From: Actinokineospora alba
Lineage (GTDB): Bacteria; Actinomycetota; Actinomycetes; Mycobacteriales; Pseudonocardiaceae
DNA length: 64,000 nt
Assembly (NCBI RefSeq): GCF_004362515.1
Contig: NZ_SNXU01000001.1
Span: 1,798,001-1,862,000, forward strand
Direction of reading: 5' to 3'
The notes beneath the pieces are model-generated. The model searched no databases. It had not been told where the DNA came from and saw nothing but the letters and a program-made list of their open reading frames with translations. Positions 41,565 through 50,983 of the stretch are shown here, in pieces (the stretch's first letter is position 1; each line of letters begins with the position of its first letter). The translations under genes and the position numbers were made by a program.

Positions 41565-42872
41565 GTGAACGCAGCTGTTGCGAGCCTTCGGGAGCGGATC
41601 GGCCCCGCCGTCCTGATGGGCGCGGGCGTAGTCGTGGTCGGCATCGCGGGCTACGTCTTTATCGCGCTGGCAGGCCACGCCTTCTCCACAGCGGACGCCG
41701 CGGCGCTCGTCAGCTTCTACCTCATCGTGAGCATCATCGGGCCCGGCGTGTTCGTCGGTCTGGAACAGGAGACGAGCCGTTCGACCAGCGCGTGGCTGGC
41801 AGGCGGCCGTTCGTTCCGCATCGTCGCGCGCAATGCCGTCGTGGTCGGCGGCGGGTTGCTGGCGGTAGTGACCGTAGTGCTCGCCGCTATCGGCCCCCTG
41901 CTGACCGATGAGGCTCTTTCAGGCCAGTGGGGGCTGTTCGTCGCGATCCTCATCACGGTGGCCGCGTCCACGGTGATGTATCTCGTCCGGGGATTGCTGG
42001 GCGGGATGCAGCGGTTCGGGGGATACGCGGCAACCCTGGTCGTCGAGGGGATCACCCGGCTTCTGCTGTGCGTGGCCATCGTGGTCGCGGGCAATCCCGA
42101 CGCGACTTTCTACGCGATTTCCATCGGACTGGGCACCGTTCTCGCGGTAGTCGCGGGACTGCCTTGGCTGCGCAAGCCGCACGCGGGGGCGGTCACTGAT
42201 CTCGCGGAGATCAGTGACGGAGCGGGCGTTCGCGCCATGACGCGCAGGCTGGTCCTGATGGTGGCCGCGGCCTTCGGATTCCATTTGGTGGGCAATCTCG
42301 CGCCGATCGTGGTGACGGCCAAGCTCGGGGCCGCTGACACCCCCACGGCTGCGGCATTCGCGTCGGCGTTCGTCCTGGTCCGTGTCCCCGTGCTGCTCTT
42401 CGCGGTCGTTCAGGCCATGCTGCTGCCCGCTCTGACAAAAGCGGCGACTATCGGTGACTTCGTGACCGTCCGGTCGACACTGGGCAAGTTCCTCGCCGCC
42501 GTGGCGGCTATCGGGGTACCCACGGTCGCCCTGGCGTTTCTCGTGGGCCCGCAAACGGTCGAACTGTTCTTCGGCGCGCAGGTCCGGCTGCCCAACGGCG
42601 TGGTCGGCCTACTCGCGATCGGCACGGTCCTTATCCTGATCACCCAAGTGCTCATGCCTGCCCTGCTCGCGCTCGGCAAGAACCGGATCGTCACGGTCGC
42701 TTGGGCGCTGGGTGCCGTCGTACTTGTCGGGTCGCTCTCCCTGCCGTTCTCGCCCATGGAAGCGGGCGCGTGGGCGCATCTGGCTGGGTGCGGCACAGCC
42801 GCGCTGACCATGGCAGCGAGCCTGGTCAACGCTGTCCGCGTGCGAGCGGACAGTTGGCCTGACCGCCGTTGA
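41565..42872 (+). CDS. polysaccharide flippase-like membrane protein (MOP superfamily)
   Basis: 435 residues and about 12 helices in two six-helix halves. Patterns such as F-V-G-L-E-Q-E-T-S-R near helix 2-3 and L-R-x-G-L-L-G-G-M-Q-R-F are those of Wzx/MATE-like lipid-linked sugar exporters. It lacks a soluble domain. Likely moves a lipid-linked oligosaccharide across the membrane for the surface locus that begins 3 kb downstream. Leaderless GTG start. Confidence 0.8.
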   Translation: MNAAVASLRERIGPAVLMGAGVVVVGIAGYVFIALAGHAFSTADAAALVSFYLIVSIIGPGVFVGLEQETSRSTSAWLAGGRSFRIVARNAVVVGGGLLAVVTVVLAAIGPLLTDEALSGQWGLFVAILITVAASTVMYLVRGLLGGMQRFGGYAATLVVEGITRLLLCVAIVVAGNPDATFYAISIGLGTVLAVVAGLPWLRKPHAGAVTDLAEISDGAGVRAMTRRLVLMVAAAFGFHLVGNLAPIVVTAKLGAADTPTAAAFASAFVLVRVPVLLFAVVQAMLLPALTKAATIGDFVTVRSTLGKFLAAVAAIGVPTVALAFLVGPQTVELFFGAQVRLPNGVVGLLAIGTVLILITQVLMPALLALGKNRIVTVAWALGAVVLVGSLSLPFSPMEAGAWAHLAGCGTAALTMAASLVNAVRVRADSWPDRR

Positions 42873-43137
42873 CCGGCTCTGCGACGCGTCCGGCGCCCTA
42901 AGGGATCTCGAGCTTGGTTGCGGCGTCTGCCGAGAGTTTGACGGGACGGAAATCTCCCCTGACATCCTGTTCCGGTGGCCATTCTTTCCGGTACTCTGGC
43001 GACGAAAACGGTCGGGGCGGGGCCCGGCTGCTGGGGATATATGACTTCAGTGATGTCCGATGCACGCGTGGTTGTCGCGTGTCCTCCACGCTTCATCCTG
43101 TGTCGTGCGATCGGAGCATTCACCGGAAAGGGAATTG

Positions 43138-44376
43138 ATGGGGCTCTTCAAGTCCGGAGTGGTGGTCGCGACCGCCGTGGCCCTCTCCGCATTGGCCACT
43201 GATGCAGGCGCGTCAAGCGCGCCCGCGCCGGCGGCGGCGGTAGGCGAGTTGCAGGCCAGCGTCGCGGCTGCCGCGGTTGAGGGGGGAACCCGGTTTGTTC
43301 CGATGGCACCCCTGCGAGTGCTCGACACCCGCTACGCGACGGGTGTTCCTGGCACGTCGCCGGTAGGCGCTGGAAAGGCCATCGATGTGTCGATGGTCGG
43401 CAAGGTTCCCGACGACGCGGTCGCCGTCGTGATGAACGTGGCTGGAACGAGCCCGACAGCGGACACGTTTGTGACGGTGTGGGCGTTCGGCATTCCGCAA
43501 CCGACCGCGTCGAACCTGAACTTCGCACGTGGCGAGACCCGATCCAACGCGGTGGTGTCGGAGATCGGGTTGGACCGCAAGATCGCGCTTTACAACAACG
43601 CAGGCACAACTCATTTGATCGCGGACCTCGCCGGTTACTACACGGAGTCCACGACCAACAGCAGTCCGTTCACGACGGTCTCGCCTGTCCGGGTCCTCGA
43701 CACCCGCGAGGGGACTGGCGTCGTCGGTCCGGGAAAGACCATTGAGGTCGACTTCACAGGGAAGGTCGATCCCGCGGCCACTGCCGTGACGATCAACTTG
43801 GCAGGCGTCGACGCCACGCAGAGCACCCATGTCACCGCCTGGCCGACCGGAAGCGCTCAGCCGAACGCGGCGAGTTTGAACTTGGCGCCGCGCGTGGCCA
43901 CGCCGAACCATGTCACGGTCGCCCTGGGCAGTGACCGGAAGATCTCGCTGTTCAACAACGCGGGATCCGCACACCTCATCGTGGATCTCTCCGGGTACTA
44001 CTCGCCCTCATCGACACTGCTGTTCTACCCGTTCGCCCCGGTTCGCAGCTATGACACCAGGACCAACAACGACGGGCTGGGAGGCCCGGACAGCTTCAAT
44101 TTGATCTACGACGGCCTCGCCCCTGAGGTGAAGGCGTTCGTGTGCAACGTGGCCGGTACCAACACGACTAGGGACACTTTCGTCACCGTCTGGCCCGCTG
44201 GGCAACCGAAGTCCACCGCGTCGAATTTGAACCTGGCGCCCGGCCAGACCGCACCGAACATGGTGACGGCCGGAATCGGTGTGGACAGTGAGTACAACCT
44301 CCCCGCCGTGTCGTTCTATAACAACTCGGGCCATGTCGACCTGATCGTCGACATCTCGGGCTACTTCGGGTATTGA
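43138..44376 (+). CDS. secreted three-repeat protein, copy A
   Basis: 412 residues. Signal peptide (~1-24) followed by three repeats of about 115 residues (~50-163, 170-280, 285-412). Each repeat starts P-x-R-V-L-D-T-R or similar, passes through a V-x-N-V-A-G-T segment and W-P-x-G-x-P-x-x-S-x-L-N, and ends with Y-N-N-A-G-x-x-H-L-I-x-D-L-x-G-Y-Y. The same repeats occur next to amidase or glycan-binding domains in other actinobacterial exoproteins, so glycan binding is possible but unproven. No cysteine pattern or anchor. Ends at the Y-F-G-Y of the last repeat. Confidence 0.82.
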   Translation: MGLFKSGVVVATAVALSALATDAGASSAPAPAAAVGELQASVAAAAVEGGTRFVPMAPLRVLDTRYATGVPGTSPVGAGKAIDVSMVGKVPDDAVAVVMNVAGTSPTADTFVTVWAFGIPQPTASNLNFARGETRSNAVVSEIGLDRKIALYNNAGTTHLIADLAGYYTESTTNSSPFTTVSPVRVLDTREGTGVVGPGKTIEVDFTGKVDPAATAVTINLAGVDATQSTHVTAWPTGSAQPNAASLNLAPRVATPNHVTVALGSDRKISLFNNAGSAHLIVDLSGYYSPSSTLLFYPFAPVRSYDTRTNNDGLGGPDSFNLIYDGLAPEVKAFVCNVAGTNTTRDTFVTVWPAGQPKSTASNLNLAPGQTAPNMVTAGIGVDSEYNLPAVSFYNNSGHVDLIVDISGYFGY

Positions 44377-44458
44377 TGCATCTGGCGCCAGCCGGATGAC
44401 CCGCCGACGCCGCTTGGGCCCGTTCGCGGGCCCAAGCTTCGTCGGACTGGAGGACACG

Positions 44459-45688
44459 ATGAAGACCAGATCCTTCCGCGTGCGGTTACTGGTCTGTGTT
44501 GTCATCGGAATGTTCGGCAGTTTGACTGGTACGGGCAATGCTCTCCCCGACCATGCGCATCCCCGGCAGGGAGTAGCAGCCGAGAGCGCAGGCGCGCGGT
44601 TCGTCCCTCTGGAGCCGATTCGAGTCCTCGACTCCCGGGATGCGACGAGCGTGACCGGCGGCGCCCCGTTGGGGCCCAGCGGAGTCGCGAAGGTTTCGCT
44701 GGCCCGATACGTTCCCACCTCCGCTGTGGCGGCGGTGTTGAACGTGACTGGCGCGGAGGCGACGGAGAACACGTACCTCGTCGCTTATCCCGATGGAGCC
44801 GAACGCCCCTCGGTCTCCACGCTGAACCTCAGCCGCGGCCACACCCGCGCGAATGGTGCCACGGTTGCCATCGGCGTTGACAGCGCCCTCAAGGTGTACA
44901 ACAACACCGGCAAGGTTCACGTGATCGTCGACCTCGCCGGGTACTACACATCCGATTCGGTGGGATCGGGCCTCACGCGGCTGTCCACGGGCCGAGTCCT
45001 CGACACTCGATCAGGGGCGCCGGTCGGCCCCGGCGGCGTCATCACCGTGGACTTCTCCGCGATGGTGCCCGAAACCGCGACGGCGGTGACCTTCAACCTC
45101 GCCGGCGTCAGCGCCACAAAGCAGACGCATGTCATCGCGTGGCCCAACGGACGCTCTCGGCCAAATGTCTCACACCTGTACCTGTTGAACGGCGAGGCGA
45201 CTCCCAATCAAGTCACCGTGGCACTCGGCAGGGACCGGAAGGTCGCACTATATAACCATTCTGGGTCGGTTCATCTCATCGTCGACCCAACCGGTTTCTA
45301 TGCGAGTGACAGAGGCCTGTCCTTTTACCCGGTCACGCCGAGAAGGATTCTCGATACGCGTCCCGGCAGGGGAATCGGCGAGGCCGAGACTCACTCTGTG
45401 AGTCTGGCGGGCATTCTCCCGGCGTCGGCGGCGAGCATGGTGTGCAACGTGGCGGGCACCAACACCACCACGAGTACCTACGTGATGATCTGGCCCACCG
45501 GATCTCCCAAGCCCAAAGCGGCCTCACACCTGAATCTGGTCGCGGGCCAGACCGCGGCGAACATGGCGGTTGCCGGCCTAGGTGCTGAGCAGAGCATCCA
45601 GATCTACAACAATGCTGGTTACGTCGACATCATCGTCGACCTCTCCGGCTATTTTGCCGACCCGGGCGTCGCTTCGAAGACCCTGTGA
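44459..45688 (+). CDS. secreted three-repeat protein, copy B
   Basis: 409 residues and the same design as the preceding gene: signal peptide (~1-30, G-S-L-T-G-T-G-N-A-L), then three repeats with P-I-R-V-L-D-S-R, G-R-V-L-D-T-R and R-R-I-L-D-T-R starts and D-L-A-G-Y-Y, D-P-T-G-F-Y and D-L-S-G-Y-F ends. GGAGGA precedes the ATG. Divergence from copy A is considerable, so the duplication is old. The two are transcribed in the same direction 82 bases apart. Confidence 0.82.
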   Translation: MKTRSFRVRLLVCVVIGMFGSLTGTGNALPDHAHPRQGVAAESAGARFVPLEPIRVLDSRDATSVTGGAPLGPSGVAKVSLARYVPTSAVAAVLNVTGAEATENTYLVAYPDGAERPSVSTLNLSRGHTRANGATVAIGVDSALKVYNNTGKVHVIVDLAGYYTSDSVGSGLTRLSTGRVLDTRSGAPVGPGGVITVDFSAMVPETATAVTFNLAGVSATKQTHVIAWPNGRSRPNVSHLYLLNGEATPNQVTVALGRDRKVALYNHSGSVHLIVDPTGFYASDRGLSFYPVTPRRILDTRPGRGIGEAETHSVSLAGILPASAASMVCNVAGTNTTTSTYVMIWPTGSPKPKAASHLNLVAGQTAANMAVAGLGAEQSIQIYNNAGYVDIIVDLSGYFADPGVASKTL

Positions 45689-45744
45689 CGAATGCGGACG
45701 GGTGGTCCTCAAAAGGGCCGCGACCCATGAGGCATAGTTGGGCC

Positions 45745-46701
45745 ATGCGCGCGCTTGTCACCGGCGGGGCCGGGTTCATCGGGTCGACCCTGGTCGACCG
45801 CCTCCTGCGCGACGGGCACGAGGTGACCGTCGTCGACAACCTGAGCCGCGGCAATGCCCACAACCTCGCCGGCGCGCTCGCCACCGGACGCTGTGAGCTG
45901 CGCGAACTCGACATCACCGGGCCGGAGCTGCACGCGGTCGTCGCCGAGGCGCGCCCTGAGGTGGTGTTCCACCTGGCCGCTCAGGTCGACGTGCGGGTCA
46001 GCGTCGCCGAGCCGCTGCTCGACGTCGCGCAGAACGTGCTCGGGACGGTCAACGTCGCCGAGGCGGCGCGCAAGGCCGGGGTGCGCAAGGTGCTGTTCGC
46101 GTCCTCCGGTGGCTCGATCTACGGCACCCCCGACGAACTGCCGGTCGCGGAGTCGCAGCCGATCAACCCGAAGTCGCCGTACGCGGCGAGCAAGGTCAGT
46201 GGCGAGGTCTACCTCGACACCTACCACCAGCTCTACGGCCTGCAGTGCACGCATTTGGCACTGGCCAACGTCTACGGACCACGGCAAGATCCACACGGTG
46301 AGGCGGGAGTCGTGGCGATCTTCGCCGGGGCCCTGCTGAACGGCAAGCCGACCAAGGTGTTCGGCGACGGCGGCAACACCCGCGACTACGTCTACGTCGA
46401 GGATGTCGTCTCCGCCTTCATCGCCGCGTCCGGCGAGGTGGGAACCGCGCGCCGCTACAACATCGGCACTGGCGTCCAGGTCTCCGACCGTGAGTTGCAC
46501 ACCCTGGTCGCGAACGCGGCGGGCGCGCCGGATGAGCCGGAGTTCGCCCCGGCCCGCCTCGGCGACCTGCGGGCGTCGGCGCTGGACGCGAGCGCCGCAG
46601 AACGTGAACTGGGCTGGAAACCGGAAGTCGACATCGCCGAGGGCGTGCGCCGCACCGTCGACTTCTTCCGCGGGGGACCACGAGGAGCACTTCCATCATG
46701 A
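45745..46701 (+). CDS. NAD-dependent sugar-nucleotide epimerase (GalE-like)
   Basis: 318 residues, extended SDR. G-G-A-G-F-I-G-S at the N terminus binds NAD, with S-S-G-G-S-I-Y-G and the catalytic Y-A-A-S-K. H-L-A-A-Q-V-D-V-R-V-S fits UDP-glucose 4-epimerase. UDP-galactose made here would supply galactan or other wall glycans. CATAGT lies six bases before the ATG at 45745, so the start of the locus is probably leaderless. Four-base overlap (ATGA) with the next gene. Confidence 0.88.
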   Translation: MRALVTGGAGFIGSTLVDRLLRDGHEVTVVDNLSRGNAHNLAGALATGRCELRELDITGPELHAVVAEARPEVVFHLAAQVDVRVSVAEPLLDVAQNVLGTVNVAEAARKAGVRKVLFASSGGSIYGTPDELPVAESQPINPKSPYAASKVSGEVYLDTYHQLYGLQCTHLALANVYGPRQDPHGEAGVVAIFAGALLNGKPTKVFGDGGNTRDYVYVEDVVSAFIAASGEVGTARRYNIGTGVQVSDRELHTLVANAAGAPDEPEFAPARLGDLRASALDASAAERELGWKPEVDIAEGVRRTVDFFRGGPRGALPS

Positions 46702-47891
46702 CCATGTCCAAATCCGCGACCGACGCCCAGGCGGTTCCCACCGTCCTGGAGCTGTCGATCGTGCTGCCGTGCCTCAATGAGGCCGAAACCCTTGAGACGT
46801 GCGTGCGCAAGGCGCGGGAATCGCTGCGGAGTCTCGGTGTGGCGGGCGAGGTCATCGTCGCCGACAACGGCTCCACCGACGGGTCGCAGGACATCGCGCG
46901 GGCCAACGGCGCCCGGGTCGTCGACGTGCCCCGCCGCGGCTACGGCGCCGCGCTCGCCGCGGGCATCGAGGCCGCGGGCGGCGAGTACGTCCTGATGGCC
47001 GACGCCGACGACAGCTACGCGCTCGACGACATCGGCGGCTTCCTCGAAGCGCTTCGCGGCGGCGCCGACCTGGTGATGGGCAACCGCTTCCAGGGCGGGA
47101 TCGCCGAAGGCGCCATGCCGTTCCTGCACCGCTACCTGGGCAACCCGGTGCTCTCGCGGCTGGGCAGGCTGTTCTTCCGGATCCCGGTGGGCGACTTCCA
47201 CTGCGGGATCCGCGCGTTCCGCCGCGACCGCATCCTGGAGCTCGGCCTGCGCACCTCGGGCATGGAGTTCGCCAGCGAGATGGTCGTGCGCGCGTCGCTC
47301 AACCACTTCAAGATCCGCGAGGTGCCGACGACGCTGCGCCCCGACGGTCGCACCCGGGCACCGCACCTGCGGACCTGGCGCGACGGCTGGCGGCACCTGC
47401 GCTTCCTGCTCGCGTTCAGCCCGCGGTGGCTGCTGTACTACCCGTCGATCGCGCTGCAGGGCATCGGCCTGATCGGGATGCTGTGGCTGTCGTTCGGCCC
47501 GCAGCGGCTCGCGGGCGTCGGCTTCGGTCTGCACACGATGCTGGCGTGCGCCACGATGTTCGTGCTCGGCCTGCAAGGCATGAGTCTCGCGGTCGTGGCC
47601 CGGTCCTACGCCGCGCACTTGGGGCTGCTGCCACCGCCATCGGGCCGGATGATCCTGCGAATAGCCAAGGCGTCGCTCGAGCGCGGCCTGTGGATCGGCC
47701 TGCTCCTCCTCGCGGGCGGGATCACCTGCTTCATCGTGGCCCTGAGCATCTGGGGAGCCGCGGGATTCGGCGAACTCGACGTCGTGCAGACCATGCGGGT
47801 GCCCATCCTGGGCATGGTGCTGATGGTGGCGGGCTTCCAGCTGATCACCGTGAGCTTCACCCTGAGCCTGACCAAGATCGGCGAGGACTGA
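46698..47891 (+). CDS. GT2 glycosyltransferase with C-terminal membrane domain
   Basis: 397 residues. GT-A domain (~18-245) with V-L-P-C-L-N-E-A-E-T-L, D-N-G-S-T-D-G-S, A-D-A-D-D-S-Y and F-H-C-G-I-R-A-F, the dolichol/polyprenyl-phosphate glycosyltransferase type. Four hydrophobic helices follow (~250-390). It likely makes a polyprenyl-phosphate sugar that a GT-C enzyme uses outside. Overlaps the epimerase gene, and the next gene follows after four bases. Confidence 0.9.
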   Translation: MTMSKSATDAQAVPTVLELSIVLPCLNEAETLETCVRKARESLRSLGVAGEVIVADNGSTDGSQDIARANGARVVDVPRRGYGAALAAGIEAAGGEYVLMADADDSYALDDIGGFLEALRGGADLVMGNRFQGGIAEGAMPFLHRYLGNPVLSRLGRLFFRIPVGDFHCGIRAFRRDRILELGLRTSGMEFASEMVVRASLNHFKIREVPTTLRPDGRTRAPHLRTWRDGWRHLRFLLAFSPRWLLYYPSIALQGIGLIGMLWLSFGPQRLAGVGFGLHTMLACATMFVLGLQGMSLAVVARSYAAHLGLLPPPSGRMILRIAKASLERGLWIGLLLLAGGITCFIVALSIWGAAGFGELDVVQTMRVPILGMVLMVAGFQLITVSFTLSLTKIGED

Positions 47892-47895
47892 GCAC

Positions 47896-48924
47896 GTGAC
47901 GGACAGTCGACTGCCCCGGGTGAGCGCGATCGTGCTGGCCTGGAAGTCCGAGCCGTGGCTGCGCCGCAGCGTGACCGCGCTGCTCGGGTCGGAGAAGGTC
48001 GACCTGGACGTGGTGCTCGTCGACAACGGGTGCACCGACGACGACGTCGAGGTGCTGGCCCAGTTGCCCGGCGTCACCGTCGTGCGGCCGGGGCGCAACC
48101 TCGGCTACTCGGGTGGGAACAACGCGGGCGTAGCCGTCGCCGAAGGGGACTACGTCGCCTTGATCAACGGTGACGCGATCGTCGAGCCGAACACCGTCGC
48201 GCGGCTCGTCGAGGAACTCGCGCGGCCCGACGTCGGCATCGCCGCGGCGGGTGTACGGCTCGCGGAGAACCCGGCGCTGCTCAACTCCAGCGGGAACATG
48301 GTCCACGTGCTCGGCATCAGCTGGGTCGGCGGACTCGGCGAGCCGGAGACGCGGACCGCCCCGACCGAGGTGGCGGGCGCGATGGGCGCCGGTCTCGTCA
48401 CCACCCGCGAACACTGGGACCGCCTCGGCGGGTTCTTCGAGCAGTACTTCGCCTACCACGAGGACGCCGACCTCTCGATCCGCACGTGGCGGCTCGGTCT
48501 CAAGGTCGTCAACGTCCCCGACGCGGTCGTCGTGCACCGGTACGAGTTCTCGCGCAACACCGAGAAGTTCTACCTGGTGGAGCGCAACCGCCTGATCTTC
48601 GTGACCACGCTGTGGAGCGCCCGCGCGCTCCTGCTGCTCGCCCCGGCGCTGTTCGCCCTGGAACTGGCCATGCTCGCCTTGGCGCTCAAGGAGGGCTGGG
48701 CCAAGGACAAGGTCCGCGGCTGGGTGTGGCTCTGGCGCAACCGGGCCGTGCTCCGCGAGCGCCGCGCGCTGGTCCGCGGGATGCAGACCATCCCGGACAG
48801 CGAGTGGATGCGGGTGCTCACACCGCGGCTGGACACCCCGCTGATCCAGGTGCCCGCCGTGATCCTGCGACCGCTGAACGCGGTCACCACCGCCTACTGG
48901 AAGCTCATCCGCCGGTTCGTATAG
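47896..48924 (+). CDS. GT2 glycosyltransferase (rhamnosyltransferase-like)
   Basis: 342 residues. V-S-A-I-V-L-A-W, D-N-G-C-T-D-D-D, N-L-G-Y-S-G-G-N-N-A-G-V and I-N-G-D-A give the GT-A nucleotide-sugar site; F-A-Y-H-E-D-A-D-L carries the ED acceptor motif typical of WbbL-type rhamnosyltransferases. A C-terminal hydrophobic helix (~240-262) probably anchors it. Last gene of the epimerase operon; its stop lies in the stem of the terminator. Confidence 0.88.
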   Translation: MTDSRLPRVSAIVLAWKSEPWLRRSVTALLGSEKVDLDVVLVDNGCTDDDVEVLAQLPGVTVVRPGRNLGYSGGNNAGVAVAEGDYVALINGDAIVEPNTVARLVEELARPDVGIAAAGVRLAENPALLNSSGNMVHVLGISWVGGLGEPETRTAPTEVAGAMGAGLVTTREHWDRLGGFFEQYFAYHEDADLSIRTWRLGLKVVNVPDAVVVHRYEFSRNTEKFYLVERNRLIFVTTLWSARALLLLAPALFALELAMLALALKEGWAKDKVRGWVWLWRNRAVLRERRALVRGMQTIPDSEWMRVLTPRLDTPLIQVPAVILRPLNAVTTAYWKLIRRFV

Positions 48925-48951
48925 GTCCTGTCCTTGCAGGACAGGACCTAT
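48921..48951. terminator. convergent terminator covering both stop codons
   Basis: ATAGGTCCTGTCC-TTGCA-GGACAGGACCTAT, a 13-bp perfect stem with a 5-nt loop. The TAG stop of each convergent gene is inside its own arm, so one hairpin serves both genes. Confidence 0.88.
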
Positions 48952-50837
48952 GGCTTGCGGATGACGAGCACGAAGTACTGGCTGACGTCCTCGATGATCC
49001 AGTCCTGGGTGTCGAACCGCTCCCGGACGAACCCGCCGTCGATCGCCTGCCAGTAGTCGGGCCCCTTGAACAGCATGAAGGCGTCGATCGGCCCGAACTC
49101 GGTGGCCGCGCTGGCCCGCGTGAGCTCGCTCGGGTCGGTGATCGTCATGAGCCGCTTCACTTCGGCGTAGCGATCGTCCCAACGGGACAGTGAACTGCTG
49201 GAGGTGCGGTCCGTGCCCATGTACGCGTTCCACGGCAGGTACGCGAAGAGCCGTTCGTCCGCGGACAGGATCGTGGGCCGCGCCCCCTTGCCGAGGACCG
49301 ACTCCACCTCCTCCTTGACCCGCACGGCGGGAACGCAGCCCGGCCGGAAGTCGTCGAGCCGCACGCCCTTGGGCAGGGTCCGCACCGGCGAGCAGTCGGG
49401 CAGCGGCTCCAGGTGCGCGAACGTCGCGAGCACGCCGAAGGTGCGGTCCGCCTCGGTCTTGCCGAACGCGGTGACCGGACGCCAAGCGGACCAGTACGTC
49501 GTGCCGATCCACAGCATGGCCACAGCCAGCACTGCCACACCGGTCCGGCTGGGCGGCACGGCGCCGACCCGGCGAATCAGCACGGGGACGACCGAGGTCA
49601 GCGTGAGGACACCGGCGGCGGCCAGCGTGACGCCGGTCAGCCGCGGCACGTAGTGGATCAGGGTGGTGTGGTCGGTCAACAGGTAGCGCAGGCCCATGAC
49701 CAGCCAGAACACATAGGAACCGAGCACCAGCCAGAGCATCGGCCACGCCCACGGCTTGGCCCGGTACCAGACCAGACCGATGAGCCCGACGAGCTGCAGC
49801 CCCCCGAGCAGGGTGGGGTCGAGGAACGGGAAGCCGTTCTCGGTGATCTCGAAGGACTGGTACAGGTCTCCGAGACCCTGCCCGCCCTTCGTCAGCACGG
49901 CGCTGAGGTACGGGACCATGTAGGGCAGCGCCATCAGCGTGGTGATCAGGCCGACGGCGAGCACGTGCCGGACGTACGCGCCACGGTTCTCGCTGCGCCG
50001 CCACGCGGTCACCAGGATGGCGAACACGCCGACAACGCCGAACGGGAACCAGCCGTTGTAGGTCACCATGATCAGGCCGCCGATGAGCCCGGCGGGCAAC
50101 CAGTGCAGCCTGCCCTTGCCGGTCTCGGTGAATGTCGCGAGCAGCCACGGGAGGAAGACCAGCAGCGTGATGATCGCGAACGCCTTGCGCGGGTCACCGA
50201 AGACGAGCAGCCCGGAAGCGCTGATGACGAGCGCCGCGCCCGCGGGCACGATCCGGCGCCACAGCAGGAACGCGGCGAGCACGGCGGCCGAGGTGAGCAG
50301 CACCTCCGCGGCGCCCAGCAGCCGCCACGCGGGCACGTCGAGGAGCAACGCGATCCGGCCGAGCAGCCACGGGTACAGCGGCGGGTATTCCGACGGCAGG
50401 CCGTCGATGAACGTGTCGGACGGCCACGGCGTGACCGTGTACCGGTTGACCGCCGCGGTCATCCGGCCCATGTCGGCGCCGAGGCCGCCGAAGCCGAACG
50501 GAGTCAGGTTGAGCGCGGACCGCAGCGCGAGCGCCACCCACGCGGCGAACAGGCCCGCGCCGACGGCGACCAAGCGGTCGCCGGATCGGCGGCGCACCAC
50601 CGCGACCGCCGCGCAGCCCGCCAACAACGCCGCGCCGATCGCCAGCGGGATGAAGGCGCCGCGAGGCGTCAACGGGTCGAGCTTGTTGTAGCGACCCTCC
50701 ACGAACAGGAACAGCGCCGTCGCCGCCAGCCAGGTGAGGACCGCCACCACGGCGGGGCCTGTGCACAGCGCGCGAAGGCGCGACTCTCTGTCAGGGTTCT
50801 TCTCGGTCACGACCGTCTCGCGGTCGACGTCCACCAT
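48948..50837 (-). CDS. AftA-like galactan arabinofuranosyltransferase (GT-C)
   Basis: 629 residues with about 12 or 13 helices, then a soluble C-terminal domain (~470-629) outside. The loop after the early helices holds G-A-D-M-G-R-M and P-S-E-Y-P-P-L-Y-P-W-L, GT-C-like. Overall design and length fit AftA, which primes arabinan on the galactan of the wall with decaprenylphosphoryl arabinose. This is the best sign of an arabinogalactan wall in the window. The ATG at 50837 was chosen; a GTG at 50888 adds 17 residues. Confidence 0.75.
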   Translation of the reverse strand: MVDVDRETVVTEKNPDRESRLRALCTGPAVVAVLTWLAATALFLFVEGRYNKLDPLTPRGAFIPLAIGAALLAGCAAVAVVRRRSGDRLVAVGAGLFAAWVALALRSALNLTPFGFGGLGADMGRMTAAVNRYTVTPWPSDTFIDGLPSEYPPLYPWLLGRIALLLDVPAWRLLGAAEVLLTSAAVLAAFLLWRRIVPAGAALVISASGLLVFGDPRKAFAIITLLVFLPWLLATFTETGKGRLHWLPAGLIGGLIMVTYNGWFPFGVVGVFAILVTAWRRSENRGAYVRHVLAVGLITTLMALPYMVPYLSAVLTKGGQGLGDLYQSFEITENGFPFLDPTLLGGLQLVGLIGLVWYRAKPWAWPMLWLVLGSYVFWLVMGLRYLLTDHTTLIHYVPRLTGVTLAAAGVLTLTSVVPVLIRRVGAVPPSRTGVAVLAVAMLWIGTTYWSAWRPVTAFGKTEADRTFGVLATFAHLEPLPDCSPVRTLPKGVRLDDFRPGCVPAVRVKEEVESVLGKGARPTILSADERLFAYLPWNAYMGTDRTSSSSLSRWDDRYAEVKRLMTITDPSELTRASAATEFGPIDAFMLFKGPDYWQAIDGGFVRERFDTQDWIIEDVSQYFVLVIRKP

Positions 50838-50983
50838 CGAATCCGGCACGGCACACCTGTCTGCCCGGGACTTGGACCAGTTCGTCACCGCCCCCAGGCG
50901 GCCCCAGCCGACACCCTACGCGGTGGGTGGGGGACGTCACCCGACCAGGGGACCGCGCGAGCGGCCGACTAGCATTCCATCCC

